DNA from: Thalassolituus maritimus
Lineage (GTDB): Bacteria; Pseudomonadota; Gammaproteobacteria; Pseudomonadales; Oceanobacteraceae
Length of the DNA stretch: 64,000 bases
NCBI RefSeq assembly: GCF_900156675.1
Contig: NZ_FTOH01000001.1
Coordinates: 1 to 64,000 of the forward strand
Reading direction: 5' to 3'
Position numbers and translations under genes: made by a program. Every line of letters starts with the position of its first letter. The first letter of the stretch is position 1. The notes beneath the pieces were generated by a model. That model was not told the origin of the DNA. It did no database searches and worked only from the letters and a program-made list of their open reading frames with translations. Shown here piece by piece: positions 52,219-61,679 of the stretch.

Positions 52219-53334
52219 ATGAGTGAACAGAACGGCCGGGTACATATTATCGATTTCGCCCGTGGAACGGCGGCTTTGTTGTTGGTAATCGTTCATGCCT
52301 TGTGGATGTATGGTTCAGTTGAAACTCAGTTTCATGCGCCGCTCGGTACGGCGATTCATATCGTTGGGCAAATGACAGCGGCCTTTTTACTTTGTATGGG
52401 CTTCTCGTTTGTTATTACCCGTCACTCTTCCATTGGTTATGGCATTAAACGGGCATTGATGATTCTGGCGGCAGGGTATCTACTCAACACGCTGAAGTTT
52501 ATTGTGCCGATTTCTGTGTTTGGCACTATGCCGGAGAACTTTATCGAGGCTTATGGTTGGAGCTCGCCGTTGGACAGCTCGCAGCTATGGTACCTGTTCC
52601 GTACCGGTGACATTCTTCAGTTTGCCGGCATCGCCTTCCTGATTATTACCTTTGTACGTCATTACATCTCGAATAAGTGGGTCATTCTCGCTCTTGCTTT
52701 ATTGTCTGTATTGGTCGCTGAGGTGATACGCGGTTATCGTCCTGGCATTACCGGGCTGGACTATGTTGCTGACTTGCTCTGGGGAGATCAGTGGAACGTG
52801 TATTTTCCGGTATTCCCGTGGATCAGCAATATCCTTGTCGGCATGTTTATGGGCATGGTCTTCCTCGAGCGTGATAAAGACGAGCAGGCCGTGTACGACA
52901 TGTCACTTAAGCTGGGTGTTGGCTTGATGGCGATTGGTGTGCCTTTGATTCTGTATGACTGGGATCTGTTTTTCCGTAATTTCTTCCATACCGGTATTGG
53001 CGGTGCGATTTATCTGATTGGCATTAACCTGTTCGCATTCTGGTGTGTGTCCTGGATGATCTTCAAGCCTTTAAAAAGCAAAGCCTGGTTTATGAACAGC
53101 ATGGTGTACCTGAGCCAGCGCGTCACCACTATTTATATTATTCAGTGGACGCTGGTGTGTTGGTTAATGGGAATTATTGGCTACCAGACGTTGAACAGTG
53201 GTCAATTACTGATGCTATTCCCGTTTATGATCGCGGCGACGCTACTCCTGGACTATCTGCTGAAAAAACTTATTGATTCGTTTTCTGCAGATAAATCTGA
53301 TGAGCAACCACGGGATTCAGAGAAGGTCGCCTGA
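52219..53334 (+). CDS. Multi-pass membrane acyltransferase-like protein (HGSNAT/acyltransferase-3 type)
   Basis: A 371-residue protein with about ten membrane helices. It starts VHIIDFARGTAALLLVIVHAL, the conserved D-x-x-R/K-G...H pattern of DUF1624/heparan-glucosaminide acetyltransferase and acyltransferase-3 families, in which an Asp/Arg and His near the first helix handle the acyl donor. FPVFPWISNILVGMFMG is also typical of this group. Such proteins move acyl groups from cytosolic acyl-CoA onto extracytoplasmic acceptors. Its place between the reductase and the surface lipoprotein suggests acylation of the siderophore or of a surface component. Function in iron uptake is inference. Confidence 0.75.
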   Translation: MSEQNGRVHIIDFARGTAALLLVIVHALWMYGSVETQFHAPLGTAIHIVGQMTAAFLLCMGFSFVITRHSSIGYGIKRALMILAAGYLLNTLKFIVPISVFGTMPENFIEAYGWSSPLDSSQLWYLFRTGDILQFAGIAFLIITFVRHYISNKWVILALALLSVLVAEVIRGYRPGITGLDYVADLLWGDQWNVYFPVFPWISNILVGMFMGMVFLERDKDEQAVYDMSLKLGVGLMAIGVPLILYDWDLFFRNFFHTGIGGAIYLIGINLFAFWCVSWMIFKPLKSKAWFMNSMVYLSQRVTTIYIIQWTLVCWLMGIIGYQTLNSGQLLMLFPFMIAATLLLDYLLKKLIDSFSADKSDEQPRDSEKVA

Positions 53335-53410
53335 CGTTCAGTATGGTCGTTCGATGTAGACACTGCAGTCGCCTGAATAAAATATCAATGAAAGACATGG
53401 ACGTACGTTT

Positions 53411-56400
53411 ATGCCACATGTGAAAGTCGCCGCTCGGTTAATTCGACAACTGTTAAATCCCATCAATATGGTCTTCTTCACCATGCTGGTTATCACAGGA
53501 TGTGATATCCAGTCTCCCGAAGTAGCACCCAATGCCCCGATTCCTGCTTCGCCGTCGCAACCCGCCGATGGCGATGATCAGGCTCCGGTCGATAATGGAC
53601 CACTGCCGCTGGCTTCTGACGCTGAAGAAGTCAGTCTGGACGTTGACGCCACGCAGCCTGTTTATCTGGATTTAGATACCGGGTCTGAACTTTCTATTTC
53701 AACTGAGCAGGCGCAACTCAATGGTGACTGGGATGTGGTCATTGATGGCAATAATATTCGTGTTAACGAAAATGCCGCCAATGTTACTGGTCAACGTATC
53801 GCTGCAACTCAAGCGGTGGATTTCAGCGCCAACATTGATACCAGCCTGCTTTCATATCAGACCGAGGCTTACACCGTCGCCATTGATCCCCTGACCATTC
53901 TTAATGGCACGGTTCAGCAGGGTAATAGCTGGCTGGTGCGTACGGATCAGGCTGAACGTGTTGTCTACATGAATATTGCAACCGCGTACGCCGATCGTCG
54001 TCAGATTGATCTGTACCTGCGTGAGCAGGTTGCGGGCACGGACGTGTTTTCCACTCGTGAATTTGTCGGTCTGGTCATGCGCGAGCTTGAGGACGGCACT
54101 CTTGGCGTTTATTTCGATATGGACGCCTACTTTGAGCAGCCCCTTTCTGATGAACTCTATTTTAATCACCCAACCCGGGCGATGACGTCAGTCGTTGCAG
54201 ACGACGAGCCCATGGAAGGCTGGGATTTCTTTTTCAGCGCCGAAATTGAGATTGATACATCGACGGAATCCGGGTCAGCTCAAATCGTGGGTGAGCCCAT
54301 TGCCCGATTGAATGGTGGCGCGTCCGAGAGTGGACTCGGCGCTGTTATCTTCCTCAATTTTAATAACCCCCAGTACAACGCTCAATCCACTAATTTCCGC
54401 AATCCCGATCAGACGCTGGAAGAGGTGTGGGGATTCAGCGGTATGGAAGACTTCTTCTCAGACAGCCGGTTTGCAGGTCTGGATTGGCAGGTCGACGGGT
54501 ATAACCCGACCTATGGCCCCATGTGGTACACGGCCACTGAACCTCAGCAGAAGGTAGCAACAGGGCGTGTATATATCGTTGAAAGCACAGAGGGCTACGC
54601 CTACCGTTTCCAGGTCAGTGACATTAGGGATGGACGAAATACCGTTCGCTTTGAAGGTTTTGATCCGGGATCAGGCCAGCAGGCACCGGCGCGTGTTGAA
54701 ATTATTCTGAACCCGATTGATACCCTGTCTGCGATTGAAAATACGGCATCCAATGGCAGCAGTATTTCGGTGTTTGGTGAGATCCCTATTTCTGAGATCG
54801 ACGGCCTGCAATTATCGCTTACGGGGGCCGACCGTGAATTCTTTGAACTGACCTCCGACTTTAAATTGATCTTTAATGCGCCGGATTTTGAGAGCCCACA
54901 AGATGCAAACGGTGACAATCGTTACGAGGCGTTTCTTCGTGCTGAGAACAGCAGTTCTACAGATGTCATCGCCGTCAGCGGTATTGTCCAAAATGCGAAT
55001 GAGCCTGCCGCCTTCAGTTTCGAGCCACGCATTGCCAGCGTAGATGAAAACGGGCTCTGGTCACTGACCTTGCCAGAGATGCCAGACGAAGGTGATACGC
55101 CGAATGGCGCGCTCAGTTATTCTATTTTTAACGCGCAGAGTGGCGATGCGCGTTATTTCTACCTCGATAGCAGCAATGATCGCGTACAACTGAAACTGTC
55201 CGCGCAGGATTTTGAACGCCCCGCCGATGTAGATCAGGCCAATACATACGATGTGATTCTGGTTGTGAGCGATGGCGATGAAAATATGACCTCGCTTTCT
55301 GTGTCGGTCACGGTACTGGATCTGACTGAAAGTGCAGAGTTTTCACTGAATCCTCTTATGGTGCGCAGTATCGATGAGGTCACTCTGGACACAGGTATCT
55401 ATGCCAGTATATCCGGCCAGCCGGTGGGGAATCTCGGCTTTAGACTGGTTGATGCCGAGTCCGGCAGCGGTGACAGTGCGCGTTTTAATATTGATGCTAC
55501 CACTGGTCTGATCACCCTGTTGCCGCAAGATTATGAAGCACTGGCGCTGGATAAGAGTGTTGGAGACGGTTCGGCTATTGCTTTAAATGTGGTCGTTGTC
55601 GCAACCGATGATGATGGCAATATCGCCTCGACGTCTTATGCCGTCCTGATTCAGGATCGCGTTGAATACGCAGGTTTTGATGTTGACCAGGTAGCAAGCT
55701 ACTCACTGGCGGAAAACAGCAGTGATTCCGGTGTGACATTACAGCCGAATCCCGCCGCTTACACTCAGGAAGTCCCTTGCGCACCTTCGGGCAGTTCGCA
55801 GGCCACGGCTATTTGTCAGGAAGACGTAGAGTTGAATTATGAGGTGACTCTGACAGGTGAAGACGCCGCATCTTTCGTCGTCACGCGCTCGGCGTCGAAT
55901 AAATTTGACGTGTCTTTTGATGGAGCCGCAGATTTTGAATCCGCGATGGATGCGAACGCGGATGGCCAGTTTGAAATTGGCGCTGAACTGACGGACGGCG
56001 AAGGCAATCGCCAGACTTTATCGTGGACTGTAAACATCACCGACGTGATCGAAAACGCCGACTTCAGCGCTCCAGAGGGCAGCACCGACGTGGCCGAAAA
56101 CAGCGTGGCGACCATCACCTACCAACTTCAAGGTGATGAGCCCATCGGTGAACTGACCGCAGTGCTGAGCGGAGACGACGCAGCCTTCTTCCGCATCAGC
56201 GACAGCGGCACGATAGAATTTACTGGTTCAGAAACAGGTACCGGAGCCGACTTCGAAGCACCGGCCGACAGCAACGCCGATAACGCCTATCTGGTGCTGG
56301 TGACTCTGACGGACGCCGATGGCAACAGCACTATCCATCGCCATACCGTCAGGGTCACTAACGTCACCGAGAGCGCAAGCTTCAGTATCGCCGACATCGC

Positions 56401-59400
56401 GCCACGCAGCGTGAATGAAAACGAAAGTGATACCGGCGTTACGCCTCAGATTAATGGTGAGCCTATCGGAGGTCAGGAAGCGCTGGTGTATCGTCTGGAA
56501 GGCGACAACCGCGATTACTACGACTTCGACAGCCGCACCGGCGTCGCCAGCCTGCAACCACAGGACTATGAATCCCTGCCGGGCAGCGACAGCGGAGAGC
56601 CGGTGGCTCTGCCAGTGACCCTGATCGCCGAAGATACGGATGGTAATGTCGCCAGCACAAGGATCAGTATATCCGTGGTCGACGTCGATGAATACGATGG
56701 CTTCGACGTGGAGGCCATCGAACCATACAGCGTCGATGAAAATACTATCGATTCGGGTGCTGAAATTCGGGTATCTCCAGATACCGTCGCGGGCGCGCCA
56801 CTGTCGTATACGTACGAATTATCCGGTGCGGACGCGGCTCAATTTACAATCGACGATACCGTACGCCCGGCGATAGTGCGGCTCAATATTCAGGACTTTG
56901 AAGCACCGTCTGATGCTAACCAGAATCAAGTCTATCAGGCACTGGTGACGGTAACCGACATCGTTGGCGGTTCAAAATCAGTCACGGTTTCTGTCACTGT
57001 TGTAGACGTCACCGAAGTCGCAGACTTCACACTGACATCACAAACGATCAGTGGCGACGAAAACAGCGTCATCAGCGTTCCTGTAGAACTCAGTGGCGAT
57101 GCTCCGATTGGCACACTGAACTACAGCCTGAGTGGCGACGACGCCAGCTTCTTTACCCTGAGCCAGAATGGCAGCCTGACCCTGAGTGCGCGCGACTTCG
57201 AAACCCCGCAGGATCTGAACGGCGACAACCAATACCTGGCGGTATTGAGTGCCGCAGACAGCGACGGTAACCAGGCTCAGGCGAATATTGCTATCAGTAT
57301 TAACAACGTGGCCGAAAGCAGCAGCTTCAGCTTGAGCGGCATCAGCGATTACAGCATCGACGAAGTCACCGTCGACAGTCCACGCACGCCGACGGCCAGC
57401 AGTGGTTATGTTGGCAGCCTGACGTACCGGTTAACCGGCAGTGATGCCGCCCGGTTCAGCATCGACAGTGCCACGGGTACCCTGCGCCTGAAACCACAGG
57501 ACTACGAGGTGCTGGCTGGCGCGAGTGAGCCAGCGCAGAGTGCTGGCCCGGCCTATGCCCTGAATGTGGTTATCGAAGCCGCAGACAGCGACGGCAACAC
57601 GGCGACCTTGGCCATCACCGTCAGCGTACGGGATGTCGTTGAATACGCAGGGTTTGAATTCGCGCCTCTGAGTCATCAAAGCGCCAACGAGAATGCACTC
57701 ACGGAAGTGCCGCTGTCAGTGACGCCACTGAGTTACACCAATCCAATACCGTGCGTGCCCGAAAGCGTGGATCAGGTGTGCTCAGAAACCGTGACACTGA
57801 ATTACACCCTGAGTCTGTCGGGTACGGACTCTGATGCCTTCAGTCTCAATGGAGGCCTGCCTGCAACGACGCTGCGTCTGTCAGCACAGAATTTTGAAGC
57901 TCCGGCCGACAGTGATTTGAATAATACCTACGGTGTGACCGTCAATGTTGATGACGGCATCAGTGGCGTGCAACAACAGTCTGTCATCATCACAGTGAAT
58001 GATGTTATGGAGGTCGCCAATTTCAGCCTTCAGAACTCGGATTACAGCGTCAATGAAAATACTCAGGACGTTGGGGTGGTACCCGTGGTTTCTGGGGATG
58101 CGCCAATTGGTTCGCTGAGCTATCAGATCACGGGCGCAGATGCGGGTGCATTTACATTGGATAATGATAGACGTATCCGTTTGACCGATATGGCTGATTT
58201 CGAGGCTCCAACCGATGCTGATGGCGACAACAACTACCAGATTACCTACACAGCGACGGATGATGATGCCAATTCGGCATCGGTCGATATTACAGTGACG
58301 GTGCTGGATACCGCAGCGGAGACGCTGGAGTTCAGTGCTTTATTTGGCGCGCGATATATTGATCTGGATACTGCGACGGTATCGACATCGGCTGTTTCTG
58401 GTTGGGATCTACGCGTCAGCGGTGACTTTATCAGCCTGAACAGCACAGCGGCATCTGCATTCGCGAACACCCGCGAATTCGATGAAGTGAACGGCCCGTT
58501 AGGCTCGTCGGACTACCTGCCCACTCTTGCAGCCGAAACCAAAGATAATGCCGATAGCTGGAATGACAACTGGGGCCTTTGGGCTTCTGACAATGACTCT
58601 GAAAATATAGAAAAGGCCTTTGGAAATCAGTTTTATCGTGTCTACGATGTTGCTGGTGATGAGGGCATTGCGGATGAAGTCGTCGACGATTTACCGGTAA
58701 AACCTGAGAACTACTTTATTCTCCGTACCTCTGAAGGTACTCGTTACGTCCGCATGCGCGCAGTCAGTTTCGGCGATCGCAACAGCGACGGTGTCGCACA
58801 AACGAATAATGGATATTTCTATTACTCCGTATTGGATGTGGATGCTGGCGACACACAATTCGGCCCGGAGCAGGAGTTGTGTCTGAGTTTCCGTCATGGC
58901 AGTTACCCAGAAGGTGATCCGGACGGAGAAGGCGATGTCTGGTACAAACAAACCTTCTTTGATTTTGACTACATTTCCCAATACAAGCCCTTTGGCTGTG
59001 ATCAGGGCGATTACGTTGATTATTCTGGCTCGCTAACGTTCGACGTGGATATTGCGCCAGATATGAACCGCCGTACCAGTCAGTTTGAACAGGTATCGAA
59101 TGGCGTGGCGTCGGCAACAGAGGCGCTGGAAAATTGGGATATGGTATTGGGTATTGCGTTCCGTCCAGAGAAGAATTGGTTGGGTATTCGCCGTGCCAGT
59201 GCAACCCGCGTACGAGCGGCGATTAACGGTAACCGAACCGGCGGTGTAGCAGCAATACAAGGCTTTACCCGTACCGAGGATGGCGACGGTAATCTCAGTC
59301 CTATGCTGGATAACCTGGATGACTTCCGTCATCTGTTAAGTGGCGAAGGAAAATCTCCCGTGTCTCAGTACGATCACCTTCTGTTTAATGCTGACGGCAG

Positions 59401-59533
59401 TATTTCCAGCAACCAACGCGTGTACCACGTACGTACGGATACCGGCGCGCGATTTAAAATTCAGGTGTTGTCTTATGATGGCAACCTGAGCGGTACCCAG
59501 GCCGACTACAGCCTGTTGTATGAGGGTTTCTGA
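53411..59533 (+). CDS. Giant surface lipoprotein: HmuY-like modules flanking 11 cadherin-like repeats
   Basis: A 2040-residue lipoprotein (basic n-region, hydrophobic stretch, lipobox VITGC, Cys31). Four modules share a HmuY-like pattern, each with a WD motif and a later (V/I)x(R/E)(T/S)xxG/A strand: W107/R177, W271/E391, W1665/R1772 and W1909/R2008, for example GWDFFFSAE with YIVESTEGYAYRFQV and NWDMVLGIAF with YHVRTDTGARFKIQVLSY. HmuY proteins bind heme at the surface. Between residues ~445 and 1640 lie 11 cadherin-like repeats marked by DFE(A/S)P.D.N..Y or QDYE and acidic Ca-binding DxNDN-like segments. Two loops carry Cys pairs (VPCAPSGSSQATAIC, IPCVPESVDQVC). The stop overlaps the receptor start (TGATG). 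It is likely an extended outer-membrane stalk that captures heme or ferric complex for the receptor. Confidence 0.8.
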   Translation: MPHVKVAARLIRQLLNPINMVFFTMLVITGCDIQSPEVAPNAPIPASPSQPADGDDQAPVDNGPLPLASDAEEVSLDVDATQPVYLDLDTGSELSISTEQAQLNGDWDVVIDGNNIRVNENAANVTGQRIAATQAVDFSANIDTSLLSYQTEAYTVAIDPLTILNGTVQQGNSWLVRTDQAERVVYMNIATAYADRRQIDLYLREQVAGTDVFSTREFVGLVMRELEDGTLGVYFDMDAYFEQPLSDELYFNHPTRAMTSVVADDEPMEGWDFFFSAEIEIDTSTESGSAQIVGEPIARLNGGASESGLGAVIFLNFNNPQYNAQSTNFRNPDQTLEEVWGFSGMEDFFSDSRFAGLDWQVDGYNPTYGPMWYTATEPQQKVATGRVYIVESTEGYAYRFQVSDIRDGRNTVRFEGFDPGSGQQAPARVEIILNPIDTLSAIENTASNGSSISVFGEIPISEIDGLQLSLTGADREFFELTSDFKLIFNAPDFESPQDANGDNRYEAFLRAENSSSTDVIAVSGIVQNANEPAAFSFEPRIASVDENGLWSLTLPEMPDEGDTPNGALSYSIFNAQSGDARYFYLDSSNDRVQLKLSAQDFERPADVDQANTYDVILVVSDGDENMTSLSVSVTVLDLTESAEFSLNPLMVRSIDEVTLDTGIYASISGQPVGNLGFRLVDAESGSGDSARFNIDATTGLITLLPQDYEALALDKSVGDGSAIALNVVVVATDDDGNIASTSYAVLIQDRVEYAGFDVDQVASYSLAENSSDSGVTLQPNPAAYTQEVPCAPSGSSQATAICQEDVELNYEVTLTGEDAASFVVTRSASNKFDVSFDGAADFESAMDANADGQFEIGAELTDGEGNRQTLSWTVNITDVIENADFSAPEGSTDVAENSVATITYQLQGDEPIGELTAVLSGDDAAFFRISDSGTIEFTGSETGTGADFEAPADSNADNAYLVLVTLTDADGNSTIHRHTVRVTNVTESASFSIADIAPRSVNENESDTGVTPQINGEPIGGQEALVYRLEGDNRDYYDFDSRTGVASLQPQDYESLPGSDSGEPVALPVTLIAEDTDGNVASTRISISVVDVDEYDGFDVEAIEPYSVDENTIDSGAEIRVSPDTVAGAPLSYTYELSGADAAQFTIDDTVRPAIVRLNIQDFEAPSDANQNQVYQALVTVTDIVGGSKSVTVSVTVVDVTEVADFTLTSQTISGDENSVISVPVELSGDAPIGTLNYSLSGDDASFFTLSQNGSLTLSARDFETPQDLNGDNQYLAVLSAADSDGNQAQANIAISINNVAESSSFSLSGISDYSIDEVTVDSPRTPTASSGYVGSLTYRLTGSDAARFSIDSATGTLRLKPQDYEVLAGASEPAQSAGPAYALNVVIEAADSDGNTATLAITVSVRDVVEYAGFEFAPLSHQSANENALTEVPLSVTPLSYTNPIPCVPESVDQVCSETVTLNYTLSLSGTDSDAFSLNGGLPATTLRLSAQNFEAPADSDLNNTYGVTVNVDDGISGVQQQSVIITVNDVMEVANFSLQNSDYSVNENTQDVGVVPVVSGDAPIGSLSYQITGADAGAFTLDNDRRIRLTDMADFEAPTDADGDNNYQITYTATDDDANSASVDITVTVLDTAAETLEFSALFGARYIDLDTATVSTSAVSGWDLRVSGDFISLNSTAASAFANTREFDEVNGPLGSSDYLPTLAAETKDNADSWNDNWGLWASDNDSENIEKAFGNQFYRVYDVAGDEGIADEVVDDLPVKPENYFILRTSEGTRYVRMRAVSFGDRNSDGVAQTNNGYFYYSVLDVDAGDTQFGPEQELCLSFRHGSYPEGDPDGEGDVWYKQTFFDFDYISQYKPFGCDQGDYVDYSGSLTFDVDIAPDMNRRTSQFEQVSNGVASATEALENWDMVLGIAFRPEKNWLGIRRASATRVRAAINGNRTGGVAAIQGFTRTEDGDGNLSPMLDNLDDFRHLLSGEGKSPVSQYDHLLFNADGSISSNQRVYHVRTDTGARFKIQVLSYDGNLSGTQADYSLLYEGF
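55328..58318 (+). repeat. Three-copy cadherin super-repeat inside the giant lipoprotein gene
   Basis: Linkers between repeats recur with period three: ESAEFSL / EYAGFDV / ENADFSA, then ESASFSI / EYDGFDV / EVADFTL, then ESSSFSL / EYAGFEF / EVANFSL. Units start near 55328, 56369 and 57314 (residues 640, 987 and 1302) and are about 347, 315 and 335 residues long. This indicates growth by duplication of a three-domain block. The stretch ~56050-57640 looks more GC-rich in codon choice than the rest. Confidence 0.75.
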
Positions 59534-61662
59534 TGGGGGTGAAATATCCTTTTTGGGTAATACCAGTTTTTGTAGTGCCAGTATGGGTATTTCTGGCAGG
59601 CAATGTTTATGCGGAAACAGATACCGATCCGAATTTTGGTCTCGACTTGCTTGAACTGTCTGATGTCGTGGTGGAGGGGGAAAAAGAAGAAACGCGACGC
59701 TTTCGTACACAAGACTCTAACGCTGCGTTAAAAATAAATCTTTCCGCGAAGGAATTACCACAGTCTATTTCTACCATCAGTAGTGAGCAGTTAACGCAAT
59801 TCGATTTGAGTGACGTAAACCAGGCGCTGGAATATTCCTCGGGTGTGAACGTTCAGCGTGTTGAAACTGAGCGGACCTACTTTACCGCCCGCGGCTACAA
59901 CATTACGAATTTTCAGTATGACGGTGTGGGTTTGCCGTTAACGGATGGCTTATTACGCGGTGGAATCGATACGGCGATGTTTGATCGTATCGAAGTCTTG
60001 TCCGGCGCGAACGGCATTACCTCTGCGTACGGCGACCCTTCTGCAACGGTGAACTTCGTCCGTAAAAAGCCGCAGGATGCATTCGGTGGGGATCTATCTT
60101 TTGGTGTAGGCAGTTGGAACCAGCTGCGTTTGCAGGCTGATATTACAGGCACGTTGACCGAAGGCTTGCGAGGGCGCGCAGTCGCCGTCGGTGAGTCGGC
60201 GGATTCGTATCTTGACCGCTATCACCGGGAAACAGGTTTGTTTTACGGTGTCGTTGACTACGATGTCAGCCCAGATACCGTCCTTACGCTGGGAGCCAGC
60301 CAGCAGGCGCAAAAGACCGACAGCCCAAGCTGGGGGGCGCTGCCTATCGTATACAGCGATGGCACGCCGACAGATTACTTGCGTGCAACCAACACAGGGC
60401 CTGAGTGGGCTTACACGCACAACGATACGCAAATGCTGTTTGCCGAACTTACGCACTATCTGAGTTACACCTGGGAAGCTCATGTGCAGATACAGCAATT
60501 TACGACGGATACCGATAGCCGTCTGTTCTTTTTTACTACGACCGAAGACCGCGTATCGGGTGACGGCCTGAGAGGGCGGGGCAGTGCTTACCAGGCAACG
60601 ACTGAGCAATCTGTTTTTGACCTCTATGCACAGGGTTATCTGACACTGGGTCATCGGGATCTGCAGTTGGTGACAGGCGCACAATTATCCCGCTCGAAAA
60701 CCGATGACGTATCCACTGCCAGTGAGTTGGGTGAAGTCGCGGTGGAGTCGCTTCGGACCTGGGATGGCGATATTCAGGAGCCAGAGTTTACCGGTGGTAG
60801 TTCTGGTCGGGATCTGGAGCAGATGTTGTTCAGCCTGTACTCCACTGCCCGACTGGACGTAACCGAAGATGTGCTGGTTACTGCGGGTCTTCGGTTAATG
60901 AATCTGGATACTCAGGGCGAGTCATACTCAGAAGAAGTCGATACTCAGATTGAAAATGAAGTCGTGCCGTACCTGGGTGTCGTCTACAACCTGACCGATT
61001 CACTTGCTGCCTACGCCAGTGCGACAAAAATATTCAGCCCACAAGAAACCGACAAGGTGACTCAGGGAGGGCAACTACTGGAACCGGAATCCGGCGATGC
61101 CTACGAAGTAGGATTTAAGCTGGACCTGTTTAACAAAGCAGCGCTGGCATCCGCAGGCTTATTCAAAACTGAGAAGACGAACGTTGCCGAGATTGCAGGT
61201 ATCAGTGATGAAACGGGACGGCCGTATTATCGCGCGGGCGAGGAATATTTCAGTCAGGGCTACGAATTGCAGTTGTCAGGTATGGTGTCACCCGCAGTTG
61301 CCATTAATACCAGTTATACCCATGTAAAAATCACCAATAAAGACGATGAACAGATACGTACTTTCAACCCAGAAAATACATTCCGTCTGACATCACTTTA
61401 TACCTCAGGTACGGGCATTGGATTGGGGTTCAGTCTGCGTTGGCAGGATGAAATAGAGGCCCGTTCTGTCAATCAGGGAGCCTACACCCTGATTGATGCG
61501 ATGGCGTCTTATGAGGTGTTCGATAATATTACGTTGCGTGCGAATGCAACGAATATTGCTGACTCTAAGTATTACACCAGCTTCTACTGGGCAGCGGACA
61601 ATAATCAGGCATTTTACGGGCCCGGCGCCGCGTATTCTGCGTCTGTTACCTGGGACTTTTGA
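59533..61662 (+). CDS. TonB-dependent ferric-siderophore receptor
   Basis: A 709-residue receptor. A signal peptide (VFVVPVWVFLAGNVYA) is followed by a TonB-box-like ELSDVVVEGE, then the plug: LPQSISTISSEQLTQFD, NQALEYSSGVNVQ, FTARGYNITNFQYDGVGLP and FDRIEVLSGANGITSAYGDPSATVNFVRK. The barrel ends in SASVTWDF with the terminal Phe. The plug pattern is that of the FhuE/FoxA/FpvA siderophore branch, without the N-terminal signalling domain. Its ATG overlaps the lipoprotein stop, so both are made together. It probably imports the operon's own siderophore; heme or a xenosiderophore is possible given its partner. Confidence 0.92.
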   Translation: MGVKYPFWVIPVFVVPVWVFLAGNVYAETDTDPNFGLDLLELSDVVVEGEKEETRRFRTQDSNAALKINLSAKELPQSISTISSEQLTQFDLSDVNQALEYSSGVNVQRVETERTYFTARGYNITNFQYDGVGLPLTDGLLRGGIDTAMFDRIEVLSGANGITSAYGDPSATVNFVRKKPQDAFGGDLSFGVGSWNQLRLQADITGTLTEGLRGRAVAVGESADSYLDRYHRETGLFYGVVDYDVSPDTVLTLGASQQAQKTDSPSWGALPIVYSDGTPTDYLRATNTGPEWAYTHNDTQMLFAELTHYLSYTWEAHVQIQQFTTDTDSRLFFFTTTEDRVSGDGLRGRGSAYQATTEQSVFDLYAQGYLTLGHRDLQLVTGAQLSRSKTDDVSTASELGEVAVESLRTWDGDIQEPEFTGGSSGRDLEQMLFSLYSTARLDVTEDVLVTAGLRLMNLDTQGESYSEEVDTQIENEVVPYLGVVYNLTDSLAAYASATKIFSPQETDKVTQGGQLLEPESGDAYEVGFKLDLFNKAALASAGLFKTEKTNVAEIAGISDETGRPYYRAGEEYFSQGYELQLSGMVSPAVAINTSYTHVKITNKDDEQIRTFNPENTFRLTSLYTSGTGIGLGFSLRWQDEIEARSVNQGAYTLIDAMASYEVFDNITLRANATNIADSKYYTSFYWAADNNQAFYGPGAAYSASVTWDF

Positions 61663-61679
61663 TGCGGCAGAGTGTTTGC

